64,000 bases of DNA from Aquilaria yunnanensis (lineage: Eukaryota; Streptophyta; Magnoliopsida; Malvales; Thymelaeaceae), in NCBI GenBank assembly GCA_039654915.1, contig CM077600.1, positions 39,106,492 through 39,170,491 on the forward strand, written 5' to 3'. A program made the translations under genes and the position numbers. Below are positions 21,211-33,586 of this stretch, one piece after another; the first letter of the stretch is position 1, and every line of letters starts with the position of its first letter. Below the pieces are notes generated by a model, which was given only the letters and a program-made list of their open reading frames with translations, made no database searches and had not been told where the DNA came from.

Positions 21211-21258
21211 ATTTTATATCAGCTTGGATTGGATAAAAACTAATAATAATTTAGTCAA
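21211..21258 (-). promoter_or_regulatory. Putative TATA box and W-box of the WRKY gene
   Basis: TATAAAAT (complement of 21211-21218) lies about 390 bases before the start codon, followed by a CT-rich leader. Upstream, the complement of 21253-21258 is TTGACT, a W-box, and another is at 21742-21747. WRKY genes are often controlled by W-boxes in their own promoters; here it is only a motif match. Confidence 0.45.
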
Positions 21259-22165
21259 TTTGTGCAGCTGATTCACAGATTATTTTTCTAGTTTCTTAAT
21301 TTCCAGCTTCAAATAGACTTGTACTTCGCAGCTAAGTGATGGGAAAGTAAAGAGGTGGCAAGTAGCCGCATTTCTCGGGAAAACCTTCTGCGGTGCCGTT
21401 TCGTCCTCTCATCTCCTCTCCTGTGCATTTTCTTTCTTTTCTGAATCACCACCTCTCATTGTGACGCACTCTTATCTTTTACTCATTATTATTACTACTA
21501 TTCAACCATAAATTAATGAATGTCGAAATAAATAACCAATACAGAAAGTGCAAGAACGAAATTAAAGATCTGAAATTTTGAAAAATACGAACCTAGACTG
21601 CAACTGCACCTAAACGATCCAGCAGTAAAAGAATGTTGCTGCTATGAAAACAACTACAAATTCATATTTCAAATAATTTGAGATGAAGGGAGTACCACTT
21701 TTTTTATCCAATTCCAAGCAAGAGTCTTATTAGGGGATTTAAGTCAACAAAAAAATGAAGTCTAAATGTCATAATAACTAAAATTTGAATGTAAACTCAT
21801 TTTTTTCGTTTGCTTTTTAATTACAATCCTTATCGACGATATCATTCTTTTGATAACAACTAGTAGAGATATCAATTAAGAACAAAAGGATTCGAAAGCA
21901 TCAAATAATTTATTCCGCATACTTTTATTCTAAAAAATTATTTTCACTGTAACGAAATAAAACAAACAAATAAACGTAGGAATAATATACCATACACAGC
22001 TTTTTGGATCCTGATGATATATATATATATATATATAATACCGAAGGAGCAGGAGATGATAGAACCTTGGCACATCCGCATCCCGCTGGAAGGAATGGAA
22101 ATGCATCCAGCCATAACAGTGAAGCAGCAAAGCCATACAAACATACTTATTAGAGTATTTCTACA
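21259..22165. other. Host intergenic DNA, WRKY upstream region
   Basis: No gene seen. It contains an (AT)n run at 22017-22037 and otherwise ordinary AT-rich sequence. Confidence 0.5.
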
Positions 22166-22169
22166 CCAA

Positions 22170-22420
22170 TAATTACTCTCTATGTTTTAAAAATAATGAA
22201 ACACATTTCTTTTTTTTAGGTTATCCGAAAAATGATTTTTTTTAATGTTTTTCATATTTAATTTACTAGCTTACTACATTCATTTAAACTCACACCAACA
22301 TAACTCCCCCCCAAAAGTAATCTTTATTAAAACTCTCACTATACAAAGTCAAAAAGAATATTCTGTTTTTTTAATCATATTATTTGAACTCTCATTACAC
22401 ATAACCAAAAATAATTTTTG
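22170..22420 (-). mobile_element. Truncated Stowaway-like MITE, same family as 23036-23391
   Basis: CTCTCTATGTTTTAAAAATA, then ATGAAACACATTTC and GGTTATCC, followed by TTTAAACTCACACCA and AAACTCTCACTATACAAA, aligns with the reverse complement of the complete MITE at 23036-23391. No matching right end is visible. Confidence 0.5.
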
Positions 22421-23035
22421 TTAATTTTAATTTTAGTTTCAGGAGCAAAAATGAAAAATGTCATAACTTCATACATCATATTTCTGTGTCCGGAGAAATG
22501 CATCATTCCTTATATAACTAAGGGACTATGTAATTAGCGTACAATTTTTTTTTTCATTTTTTGCATTATTTCCAATTTTTTGTTGTTTTATTTCCAGTTT
22601 TATTCCTTCTTTTTTTTTTTTTGTCTTTTCAAATTGTCTACCTTTTCTACTTAGATTTTTTTAGTTCCTTACCTTTTATATTATTCATTTTTTTTAATTT
22701 TTCTACTTTTTATTCATTTTTTGTTTCAAATATTTCAACCAATAAATGAACAAATATCTACTTAAATAAAAAAAAACAAATAGTTACTTGTAAAAGAACA
22801 ACTTAGTTTTTCTAAAAGAATAAATAAATTCTAATAAAAGAACAACCAGTTCCTTTAAAAGAACAAAAAGATACTAACAAAAGAATAATTAATATTTTAT
22901 AAGGTTTATTTATTCTTTTATCTTTTTGACATGGTCTTTTATAAGTCCTTATTCTTTTTTACCAGTTTTATCGATTCTCTTAACATTTTTTATTTATTTT
23001 TTATCAATTTTATCTATTTTTTTATTAGTTTTATA

Positions 23036-23391
23036 CTTCCTCTATCCCATAATAATTGAAATGTTTCTCTGGATACAAAAATTAAGGTATATATAATTTA
23101 TATTATTTTTTTCAATTTTTTCCATGAAACTAAAATTAAAAAAAAATCTTTTTGGATTTTGTGTAGTGAGAGTTTAAATAATTATTAAAAAAAATATTCT
23201 TTTTTGGGGGTATGCAGTAAGAGTTTAAATAAAAATTAAAAAAAGATTCTTTATTGGGTTTTGTATAATGAAAGTTTAAATCAGGGTAGTAACATAAATT
23301 AGAAGTTAAAAAATTTCTAAATATGGAAATGTTTCATTCCTCTTGGGATAACTAAAAAAAATACGTTTCATTCTTTTTTGGACGGATGGAG
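23036..23391 (+). mobile_element. Stowaway-like MITE (356 bp)
   Basis: The ends CTTCCTCTATCCCA and the complement of TTGGACGGATGGAG are imperfect inverted repeats of the CTCCCTCYGTCCCA type. The element is flanked by TA on both sides (23034-23035, 23392-23393), as expected for Tc1/mariner-derived MITEs. No coding capacity. Confidence 0.65.
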
Positions 23392-23648
23392 TATATTATT
23401 TTATCAGTTCTTATTCTTATATATTCTTTTATCAATTTTATCAATTCTTTCATCATTTTTAATAAACTAATTATTTTTTATTTTTTCATTATTATTTGTT
23501 TATTCTTTTATGAGTATCTATTAGTTTTTTAAAAGAAATTAATTCTCTTTATCTAAATTAGTTTATTCTTTTACCTGTAAATGTTTGTTCTTTTGGCTCA
23601 ATGATATATATGTTCTTTTTTAGTTTGACAAATTTAAAGAAAAAATGA

Positions 23649-23650
<2 letters not shown>

Positions 23651-23691
<41 letters not shown>
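23651..23691. repeat. (AT)20 microsatellite
   Basis: Uninterrupted AT dinucleotides. Shorter AT runs occur at 22017-22037 and 24193-24212, and a GT run at 24349-24364. Confidence 0.95.
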
Positions 23692-23693
<2 letters not shown>

Positions 23694-25249
23694 TGCAATA
23701 ATATAGAAAATTAAAAATGAAATTAAACTATGAAGAAAACGTATATAAATTGAAAAAATATATAATGAACAAAAAGGGGAAAAAATTAACTAATAAAATT
23801 GAAAAATAATATGAAAAAAATAAAGAAAGAAAGAAAAAGATAAGGAAAAACTGCAAAACGCAAGAAAATGAAAAAAAATAAATAAACCTAGAAGAAAAAC
23901 TAAAAAAAAAATTAAAATTAAAATTAAAAGAAAAAAAAAAAAAAAGAGGTGCAAGAAAAAAAAAAGTGGTGCAAGGGGAACTGAAAATGTGAAAACTGTA
24001 CAAAACAAAGTGGAAAAAAATAACTGAGAAGCAAATGGGAAAAAAAAACTGGGAAAGAAGAGACAAAAGCGGAGAGTTTGTAATCAGTGCGAGTCGCACC
24101 CTCAACTCCTGCGTTAATTTTCAGCTACGTATGCTATATATACTTCACCAAATATAAGGTTTGTTTGCTTCTTGTAGAAATAATATAAGCATTATATATA
24201 TATATATATATAGCGCGTGGCATGTATCTGGCTGCTCGATCGATTTCCAAAGAATTTGGCCAAAATGTCAGTCCTTGAAATTTCGTAAGAGTGATGCGTG
24301 GCATTAACAAAATTCATGTGAGACTTAATTACGCTAACAACTTTTATAGTGTGTGTGTGTGTGTTTGCACCCACATAAATAAATGCGCATCTTTATACTG
24401 AATCAGACCATATATAACAATCTAATCACCCTTTGCACACCTAATATAGGACATGTGTCCTATATATTCTACAGTAGCAGTTCAAAATTACCCAATTTTG
24501 AGCAATTCAAATTACGAATTTATGTCAGTTACGGAGTTACCTATTGCTAAACTGATGACACACACATACACGTTCATCCATTCTTCAGTTCATCCATCCA
24601 TGTCGTCAAACTTATAGTTAGTTAGCATATTGACGTCAGCGATTCTAATTATCTCCTTTTTTTTTTTTTTAATCTATCTGATACTTACTCTAAAACTCCA
24701 CTAATATTTCTTTATTCAAACTTCAAATTTATGCCAATTATGTTTATGAGTTTCTTTTTATACATGACAAGGGAGATACAAAATTCTAATCGAAAAGGGT
24801 AATCAAATTTAGTGAAAAAGTCACCAATGAGTTATTAGTGACTGACTAGCACTGGCAACTAGGTTTTCAGTGACTAGTGGTTCAGTTACCAATCGACTGC
24901 AAAAAGTAAAAAAAAAATTAAAAAAAAAACAATTGGCAATTGACTCGCCAGTTGTAATTTTACATTTATCTTATAGTGGTACAAAAAAAATCTTACAAGG
25001 ATTAAATGGTATGAGATATTTTATGATATAAGAAGTTGGGAATGCATGTTTTTTATCTGAATCTAGAAAACCACAAAACTAGTATAATTGACATAAATAG
25101 AATTTGGTGAAGGTGGGGTTTGAAATACCCATAGTCTACATCTTGGTATCTCTGCAGAGCCTCAACCACTTGAACTAAGGCCTCAAGATAATTATGGGTA
25201 TTTAAAACTAGCAATTTTGTTGTTTGAGAACATTTAATTAAAAAATATA
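23692..25249. other. Host intergenic DNA, no gene seen
   Basis: Purine-rich low-complexity DNA up to about 24070, then AT-rich sequence. Near 24820-24960 is an unresolved patch with repeated GTGACT/AGTCACC motifs that may be a transposon remnant. Confidence 0.45.
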
Positions 25250-25251
25250 TA

Positions 25252-26014
25252 CTCCCTACGTCCCACTTTCTTTGCAACATTTTTCATTGTGGGCTGTCCA
25301 AATTTTTTTACAACATTTCCTTTTTTAGTAAATTTTAACATGCAACTTTACCATTATACCCCTCTTACTGCTCTTTGTTTTGTTCATCTCCAAATCTATT
25401 TTTTCTCCCATCTACAATCCATTCTAGTGTGGTATGTTCTCTACTTCTTCGATCCCCTTGTGCCACTGCCAGAATGATTACAAATCCATTTCATTATCTG
25501 ATTCGTGGCCGTAAGTGAATTATATGTTGGAGGTGACATAGGCAACAAATCGGAGGAAGGATCTCCAATTGAGGTGAATCGGATGAAGGATCTTCAATCA
25601 AGGTAACTGTTTTCGCTGTTTGCTGGCCTCAAATCTTTCCCGTTGGTGAGACTGTCACAAATGATAGAGATAGAGAAGACGATTGAAGATGGAGACGGAA
25701 GACGGAGACGGAGGCCGAAGGCGTAAATGAAAGCTGAAAACGGAGATGAAGGCCGAAGGTGTAGACGGAAGCCGGAAACAGAAGATGGAGATGGAAATTG
25801 CAATTGTGGAGATAATCATTGAGATTGACAATGGAACAATGATAGAGGCAATCCACAATCAAGGATGTGACGATCGACGATGGAGAATGGAGGATGAGGA
25901 CCGGTAGGACAAGATCAAAGACAGAGGGCAATATTGGAAAAGTAGGGGGAAACAATTTTTTTTCTTGGTTTGCGTGTGAAACAAAATGGTTTAAATATTT
26001 TGGGACAGAGGGAG
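25252..26014 (+). mobile_element. Stowaway-like MITE, long (763 bp)
   Basis: Left end CTCCCTACGTCCCA and right end complement CTCCCTCTGTCCCA match at 12 of 14 bases, flanked by TA (25250-25251 and 26015-26016). The interior has a purine-rich stretch of degenerate GGAGACGGAAG repeats (25675-25800), so any long frame across it is fortuitous. No transposase is encoded. Confidence 0.75.
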
Positions 26015-26016
26015 TA

Positions 26017-27596
26017 TAAACAAGGTAATCTAATAAACATATTGGTTTATATTCTGAATCAATTATAAGTTGCAAGTTATGAATGGCAAAGAATCCAATT
26101 GTTAGGTTGGGTTATTGGGGGTTTTACCTTCCACAATGCTTCAATCTCATTTCTCAACCTAAGTACGAACTAACACTTTCAAATTTAAAGTAATATTAAA
26201 AAAATTGATGCATAAACTCAAAACTTAACTTTATCCCTAAACCCAACTCTAACCTTAAAATGGGGGAAGTAAAAAAAAAAATTTGAATATTTTTATGACA
26301 ATAAAATATATTTTTACTAATTTTTTTCCTTTTGGGACAGAATTTGAAAAATTTACAAAAAAAAAAAAAGTACATGAAAACAAATATTGGATATAAAACA
26401 GTGATCCATTTTATTTAAAAAATAACTATTTTACAAAAAATGAAGTCTTGAGATGATGAAAAAATTGCATGTTATTCTTATATGAAGTGATTAAGGATGA
26501 AGGTTAAGGGTTGAGGGTTTTAGTATATTATTGCATATTATTCTTATATGAAGTGATTATTCACCTAAATTATACTTTTATTGATAATTCACATGCCAAG
26601 AAGTCTAACAAGTAAGTTTAATAATTTTTTATGAATATTTTTAGTTAAACATACTAAAAGATGGAAAATTAATAAAAATTAAATTATGTAATTTAAATTT
26701 TTTGAAATATCATACAAAAAAGTTATCTATTAGTCATTCAAGCTAGTAGCCCAAGTAAAAAATTGATGCATAATTAATCTAAAGTTATGTACGTTAAATT
26801 TTGTGACGAGCTAATAATAATTTCATTATGAGGTGGAATATATTATGCATGTGATCACCTGAATAGAATCATTCTACCAATTATTAACGTGCCGGCTTGT
26901 TAGCGCGTAACAGGCTTGAGCATTATAAGAGAGAAAATTATTTATATATTTAATTGCACAAAGTAATTGATTCAGAAGTAGATTAAAAAACCTGAACAGG
27001 ACAGACAATAAAATACTAGTCCTGGCGAAGAAAAAGGAAAAGGAAGGGTGGGGGTGATGCTTGCTCTGGTGGTAGGATTTGATGGATTGAACGTATTCAA
27101 GGGCGAATGATAATGGAGGGGGTTAAGTTATGTTTGATAAGACGTATTGGGAATCTGGTGCTATTGCTAACAGCCATCTCATCCCTTGCCCCTCTCATGT
27201 CCAAATAGTTGCCGACTATTAATTTCCAGCCTCTCACTGTTGTCCCCTTTTTCCATTTCATGATCATCCATCTCTTTCCATTAATCCCCCATAAGTTTCA
27301 AAAACCACCATATTTTTTACTAGCTAGGTTTGCGAGCCTCTACGCGTTACAGCGGCTAAAAGTTTCATACTTAAAATTTATTTTTGTATGACTTTTTTAT
27401 GATGACCATCAAATTCCTCATCCAGTTTCAAAGTCTATTTTTTATGCCTCTTTAGTCACTAAATTCCTCTATCTAGTAATCAAGACCTCAGTTTGAGTAA
27501 GTGTAGGGATAACCCCCCCAAAAAAAAAAATACATACACTACATGCTCTCATCCTTCCCGAACCTAGCCGCCTAACCTTGCACCCGCCTCTACTCC
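26017..27596. other. Host intergenic DNA up to element 2, no gene seen
   Basis: AT-rich DNA without a credible gene. The five bases next to element 2 are ACTCC (27592-27596), the expected target duplication to look for beyond the right edge of the window. Confidence 0.5.
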
Positions 27597-30500
27597 TGTG
27601 GCAACGTCGGGTTTTCTGGAGTCGCCACCAATCAGTTTACTTAGGTCGATTGGTCACCTAAAATATGGTCTGCGAGAGTTCGGGGGTTCGGGAGTACGGT
27701 TACGTTGAAACAACTTTGTTAAAACGCCCAAAAATTGGCACCTTAGTTGATTTTAATTTTGTTTTACTTTGCTTTTAAAAAAATTTCAGTTAATTTAGAT
27801 ATTTTAACTGAATTAGTCGAAAATGTGGATTTTTGGTAATTAAGTTGGATAAAATTTGATACTTCCGAACCATGGACTCTGCCGAGTCATTTGGACACGG
27901 AAGATTTTTGATTCCGAACCATGGACTCTGCCGAGTCATTTGGACACGGAAGATTTTTGATTCCGAACCATGGACTCTGCCGAGTCATTTGGACACGGAA
28001 TTTGGTGAAATTTTAAACAATTTTATCCATATTGTAAAAATATGGATTTTTATCTTTTTTTTAATTTATTTATTTTAAAAGAATTGATATTTTCCAAACC
28101 GTAGATCCTGCCGGATTATCCGGATATGGAAATTGATTTACTTAATCGTAATTATTTAATTCCTGAAATTAATTTTTTAAAAGGTAATGATTTTTAATAC
28201 TAACTAAAAATTTGTCTTTATATTTTTACTTCTTTTTTTTTCTTTCTTTTCTTTTCTTTTTTTTTTTTTATCTTTTATCTTATTTTTCTTATCTTCTTTT
28301 TTTTTTATTTCTTTTTTTATCTTTCTTTTATTTCTTTTTTTTATCTTTCTTTTATTTTTATCTGATTTTTTTCTTAATTTATAAAAGAATTCAAAAGCAA
28401 TTAATTTTTTTATTTAATAAGAAGTTAATTTAAAGGAATCAAAGAGTTTAAAAAAAATAAAATAAAAAAAAATCTTTGATCATGGTACGGGGCGTTGTTA
28501 CTCAGCCAGACCCTCTTCACCAGGTGAAGCAGCTCAAAAGCGGGCACGAGACAGTTTCCAGCCAATATACCATGAACTAATTTTTTATAAAAATAATTAT
28601 TTAATACCAGAATTTTATTTATTTACTAAAGAAAACAAAAGAGTTGAAAATAAAATCTTAATTCTCATGTATTTGATTTTTTATTTAAAAGATTAACCAA
28701 AATTAATTATTCAATAAAATAATAAAGAAAAGATTTATATAAAGAAAGTCTTGATATTTATACATATTTATTTTTTAAGCTTATTTTTTTTGATTTGATA
28801 AAAGATGAACCAAGAAAGTAATTATTTAATCAAGGTTTTTGTTTATTTAATGAAGAAAACTAAAGATTTATATGTATATTTTAAAAATAAAAGTGAAGCC
28901 TTAATATTTTATTTAATAAAAGGTGAATCAAAAAGTAAACAAAACTTTATTTATTTAATGATGAAACCGGAAATTTATATATATATTTCAAAAATAAAAT
29001 AAAAATCTTAATATTTGTTTGTTTTATTTTTGATAAAAAAAATTAAGCAAAAATGATTATTTAATAAGGAAAATAAAGGTAAAGTTTTGATATTTATATA
29101 ATTTATTTTGAAAAAAGATTAAAGAAATCAAAGATTTATATGTATAAAAAGTTTTTGATATTTATATGATTTTTTTTTATGTTCTTTTTGTTTGCTAAAA
29201 GATTTTTATTATTACCTTTATTTGAAATCATTTGAATAAAATTTTATTTAATAAAGGAAACAAAAACAAAAAAAAAAAAATGTTATATCTTTTTTTTATT
29301 ATTTTGAAAGAAATAAGTAAAATATTAGCCCAAGAAAATTTTTACTCCTTTATTCTTTTTATTAATAAAGAAACCAAAAAAATTATATTTTATTATTTTG
29401 CTGGATAAAGAGATAAATAAAAAATATTAGTCCAAAGTTTTTTTTTTTATTTTTTTAATAATAAAGGAAAATTTATTTATATACTTTATTTAAAAAATAT
29501 TTTCCAAGCCATGGATCCTGGCGGATCATTTGGACATGGAATTTAATTTCTTTTTTATATTTCATTATTAATTATTAATTAGAAAAAAACATCACTTTTA
29601 AAGATGTATTTAAAAAAAAATTTGTATTTATTTATTTATTTATTTCATTATGTTTGTTTATAAAAAATAATTTTTATTAGCCTTTAGGAAATTATTCACA
29701 TAAAATTCCTTTTTTTTAATCTTTTAGTTAAAAAAAAAAAAAATTAATAAAGTGGGGCTTTTTGGCCATCCACTTTAATAACACAATAATAAAAGTTAGC
29801 ACAATTAATATAGTTAGTTGTTAATAACAATAAAAAAAGTTAGTAAAGTTAGATTAACAATTAACAACAATAATAAAAATTAGCCAAGTTTAATTAAGTC
29901 AATTAATTAACAACAATAATAAAAGTTAGCCAAGTTTAATTAAGTTGATTAATTAACAACAATAAATAAAAGTTAGCCAAGTTTAATTAAGTTAATTAAT
30001 TAACAACAATAATAAAAAGAAATTAGTCAAGTTAATTAAATTAATTAATTAACAACAATAATAAAAAGTTAGTCAAGTTAATTAAATTAATTAATTAATT
30101 AACAACAATAATAAAAAGTTAGTCAAGTTAATTAAATTAATTAATTAACAACAATAATAAAAAGTTAGTCAAGTTAATTAAATTAATTAATTAATTAACA
30201 ACAATAATAAAAAGTTAGCCAAGTTAATTAAATTAATTAATTAATAACAATAATAAAAAGTTAGCCAAGTTAATTAAATTAATTAATTAACAACAATAAT
30301 AAAAAGTTAGCCAAGTTAATTAAATTAATTAATTAACAACAATAATAAAAATTAATTAATTGTTAACAACAATTATAAAAGTTAGTAATAATGCAAAAAT
30401 TAAAAGGTTAGTAACAATAATAATATTAAAAGTTAGTTGTTAGTAAGTCAATAACAACAATAAAAAGAAGATTAGTAATAATAACAATAATTAACAAATA

Positions 30501-30644
30501 AATAAACAAGTAAAAATTAAAAAGGTTAGTAATTTATTCTGCAGGAACAAAAATAAAAGGTTAGTGACCAAATTGAAAGAAATTGAAAAGATGAAGTATG
30601 GAATCAAGGTTTCACCTTTCAAAACAAGTTTTTGAATCTGAAGA

Positions 30645-30800
30645 ACAGAGACGCGAAGGCGCGCGCGAAAGGAGGGGGAGGCAGGGGCAGCTGGCGGCGC
30701 GGCGGGGCGGCGAGGCGGCGCGGCGGCGAGGGCGGCGAGGCGGAGGGACGGCGGCGGCTGCGGGCAGCGAGGGGCACGACGGAGAGAGAGAGAGAGAAAG
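30645..30800 (-). repeat. GC-rich, CGG-type block in the LTR of element 2
   Basis: About 150 bases of GGCGGCGAGG-like sequence with many CpG sites, followed by a GA microsatellite (30780-30810), in an otherwise AT-rich LTR. It lies just downstream (in sense) of the TATA box at 30957-30964, so it would be transcribed as a CCG-rich leader. The element-3 LTR has only a short GC patch (GGGCGCGCGACGG) there. Reading frames through it are not credible genes. Confidence 0.75.
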
Positions 30801-30956
30801 AGAGAGGGAACAGCAGTGAAAAAAAAAAAAATTTGGCTTTCTGGGGAAGAAGGGAAGAGGGCTGGGGCTAAGGGCTGTAATTTTCTCTTTTTTTTAAAAC
30901 GGAGCTCTAAGTTTTTTTTCTATTTTTTTCTGTGTTCAGAACTGAATTTGGGGGGG

Positions 30957-30964
30957 TATTTATA
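30957..30964 (-). promoter_or_regulatory. TATA box of the LTR promoter, element 2
   Basis: The complement of TATTTATA in GGGGGGTATTTATAGAAGG, at the same LTR position as in elements 1 and 3. Confidence 0.55.
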
Positions 30965-31479
30965 GAAGGAGCTTAGCTGAACTGTGGACGGATAAATTAA
31001 TAAAAAATATCAAACTTATCTTTTAAATTGGTAAAATGACAGTTTCAGTCCTTTACGTTACTCCAGCTCTGGATAAGCTCAGAAGCTTCTGATTTTGACA
31101 ATTTTAACGTTTTCTGTCAATTTGGGCCAGAAACGTCCGTTTAGGCCCAAAATTGACGCGAAAAATTACCCAAAGCTCCTGAAACTTTCAGAATTTGTCA
31201 ATTTTGTCCGAAACTTCTCAATTTTGTCATTTTTACCTCAAACTTTTAATTTTTTTGTCATTTTTTCCTGAAATTTTATTTTTATTTCAAACACATACAT
31301 ATTCACACATATATTATTTTAAATCAAATCTTCTCAAAATAAAAATATATTTTAAACTAATTAACATAATTAAAATTTTTTAGCAATAATAATAATAATA
31401 ATGATAATTTTTTTAATTAGTTTTTTTTTTTTTAAAAAAAATTTTTTAAAAAAAACCCGGACGAAATTGGGTGTCAACA

Positions 31480-31492
31480 GCTGCCCCCCTTT
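31480..31492 (-). other. Polypurine tract of element 2
   Basis: Sense AAAGGGGGGCAGC directly next to the LTR start, identical to elements 1 and 3. Confidence 0.85.
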
Positions 31493-31599
31493 GCATGCTT
31501 CATGGGACATGATGTATGCAAAGTAATTACCAAATTTCGTCCGTCTTAGCTAGCCATTGAGAACCTTCTCGCCGCCTAAACTATGTGGTTAAGAAAAAT

Positions 31600-33065
31600 T
31601 TTTTTAGAGCCTCTGCGATAAGAACTCTCCTATCGTTGAAGGGAAAATTTGATAATTTTGAGGTTAAGGGTCCTACCTTAGAACCTCGACAATAGGAACT
31701 CTCCTATCGTTTGAAGTAAAATTGATGATTTTGAGGTTAAGGGTCCTACCTTAGAACCTCGACGATAGGAACTCTCCTATCGTTTGAAGGAAAATTGTTT
31801 GAATGGGGTTAAGGGTCCTACCTTAGAACCTCGACGATAGGAACTCTCCTATCGTTTGAAGGAAAATTGTTTGAATGAGGTTAAGGGTCCTACCTTAGAA
31901 CCTCGACGATAGGAACTCTCCTATCGTTTGAAGTAAAATTGATTGTTTTGAGGTTAAGGGTCCTACCTTAGAACCTCGACGATAGGAACTCTCCTATCGT
32001 TTGAAGGAAAATTGATGATTTTGAGGTTAAGGGTCCTACCTTAGAACCTTGACGATAGGAACTCTCCTATCGTTTGAAGGAAAATTGATTGTTTTGAGGT
32101 TAAGGGTCCTACCTTAGAACCTCGACGATAGGAACTCTCCTATCGTTTGAAGGAAAATTGATGATTGAGGTTAAGGGTCCCACCTTAGAACCTCGACGAT
32201 AGGAACTCTCCTATCATTTGAAGGAAAATTGATGATTTTGAGGTTAAGGGTCCTACCTTAGAACCTCGACGACAGGAACTCTCCTATCGTTTGAAGGAAA
32301 ATTGATGATTTTGAGGTTAAGGGTCCTACCTTAGAACCTCGACGATAGGAACTCTCCTATCGTTTGAAGGAAAATTGATGATTTTGAGGTTAAGGGTCCT
32401 ACCTTAGAACCTCGACAATAGGAACTCTCCTATCGTTTGAAGGAAAATTGATGATTTTGAGGTTAAGGGTCCTACCTTAGAACCTCGACGACAGGAATTC
32501 TCCTATCGTTTGAAGGAAAATTGATGATTTTGAGGTTAAGGGTCCTACCTTAGAACCTCGACGATAGGAACTCTCCTATCGTTTGAAGGAAAATTGATGA
32601 TTTTGAGGTTAAGGGTCCTACCTTAGAACCTCGACAATAGGAACTCTCCTATCGTTTGAAGGAAAATTGATGATTTTGAGGTTAAGGGCCCTACCTTAGA
32701 ACCTCGACGATAGGAACTCTCCTATCGTTTGAAGGAAAATTGATGATTTTGAGGTTAAGGGTCCTACCTTAGAACCTCGACAATAGGAACTCTCCTATCG
32801 TTTGAAGGAAAATTGATGATTTTGAGGTTAAGGGCCCTACCTTAGAACCTCGACGATAGGAACTCTCCTATCGTTTGAAGGAAAATTGATTATTTTGAGG
32901 TTAAGGGCCCTACCTTAGAACCTCGACGATAGGAACTCTCCTATCGTTTGAAGAAAAATTGATGATTTGAGGTTAAGGGCCCTTCCTTAGAACCTCGATG
33001 ATAGGAATTCTCCTATCGTTTGAAGGAAAATTGATGGAATGAGGTTAAGGAAATCTCCTTGAACC
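31600..33065 (-). repeat. Minisatellite of element 2, about 20 units of 73 bp, each with two hairpins
   Basis: The + strand unit reads GAGGTTAAGGGTCCTACCTT, AGAACCTCGA, then CGATAGGAACTCTCCTATCG and TTTGAAGGAAAATTGATGATTTT. CGATAGGA/TCCTATCG is a perfect 8-bp stem with a 4-base loop, and GAGGTTAAGG pairs imperfectly with CCTTAGAACCTC. It sits where elements 1 and 3 carry a different but related array. Confidence 0.9.
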
Positions 33066-33586
33066 TCGAGCGAAATTTATATGAAAGCAATTAGAATTGG
33101 AATAATTTTCTTCCAAAGTGTGAATTTGCATAATAGGCGAGTGCGAAATTTTAGACTTCGATAAAATGAGTGAATCTTGATGATGACAATATCGCTAACA
33201 AATTATGTAAAGGGAACGGATGTTTGGAATCAATATCCAAGGTTCATCTAATATTTTCTTTAGTAAATATAGATTCGCTTGAGAGATATGTCATCCAAAT
33301 AAGGTTGAAGCTTAACTATCCTAAAATGTTATGCCTAATAGACCTAATAGGATGCGTCTCAAGAGCAATAAAAATTACTCTTTACTCAGCCATTCCAACC
33401 TAAAGGCATTGTCCTATGGTTTTAATATCAGCATGGACGAGACTATCTTATAAGATAAAAAAAGAAATTCCCTGAAAGAAAAACTAAAACACGAAAGAAA
33501 ATGCTGATAATAAAACTCAAGGACAAGCAAAACGGATCGGATCACTTCTTCTTCCACAATATTTCAACAGGGTTAGTAGAGGACTA
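33066..33586 (-). other. Region downstream of the LOG-like gene in element 2, no gene seen
   Basis: Conserved counterpart of 8588-9105; it probably holds the LOG-like 3' UTR. Confidence 0.4.

Larger units (their letters stand above)
27597..31479 (-). repeat. 3' LTR of element 2 (3,883 bp)
   Basis: Same termini as the other LTRs (sense TGTTGACACCC ... GTTGCCACA) but 1.3 kb longer. The extra length is mostly AT-rich sequence at 28430-29720 and a GC-rich block at 30650-30790. It holds three copies of the TTCCGAACCATGG hairpin motif (27862-28006), a pyrimidine tract (28215-28370) and an AT-rich tandem array of about 46-bp units (29800-30360). It defines a distinct LTR subfamily. Confidence 0.9.

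Noticed and set aside
30598..30871. Arg/Gly-rich frames in the GC-rich LTR block
   Set aside because: Simple-sequence translation on the strand opposite to the element's transcript.
31600..33065. CRISPR-like appearance of the regular repeats
   Set aside because: The spacers are repeats themselves, the locus is inside a plant LTR element, and there are no cas genes.
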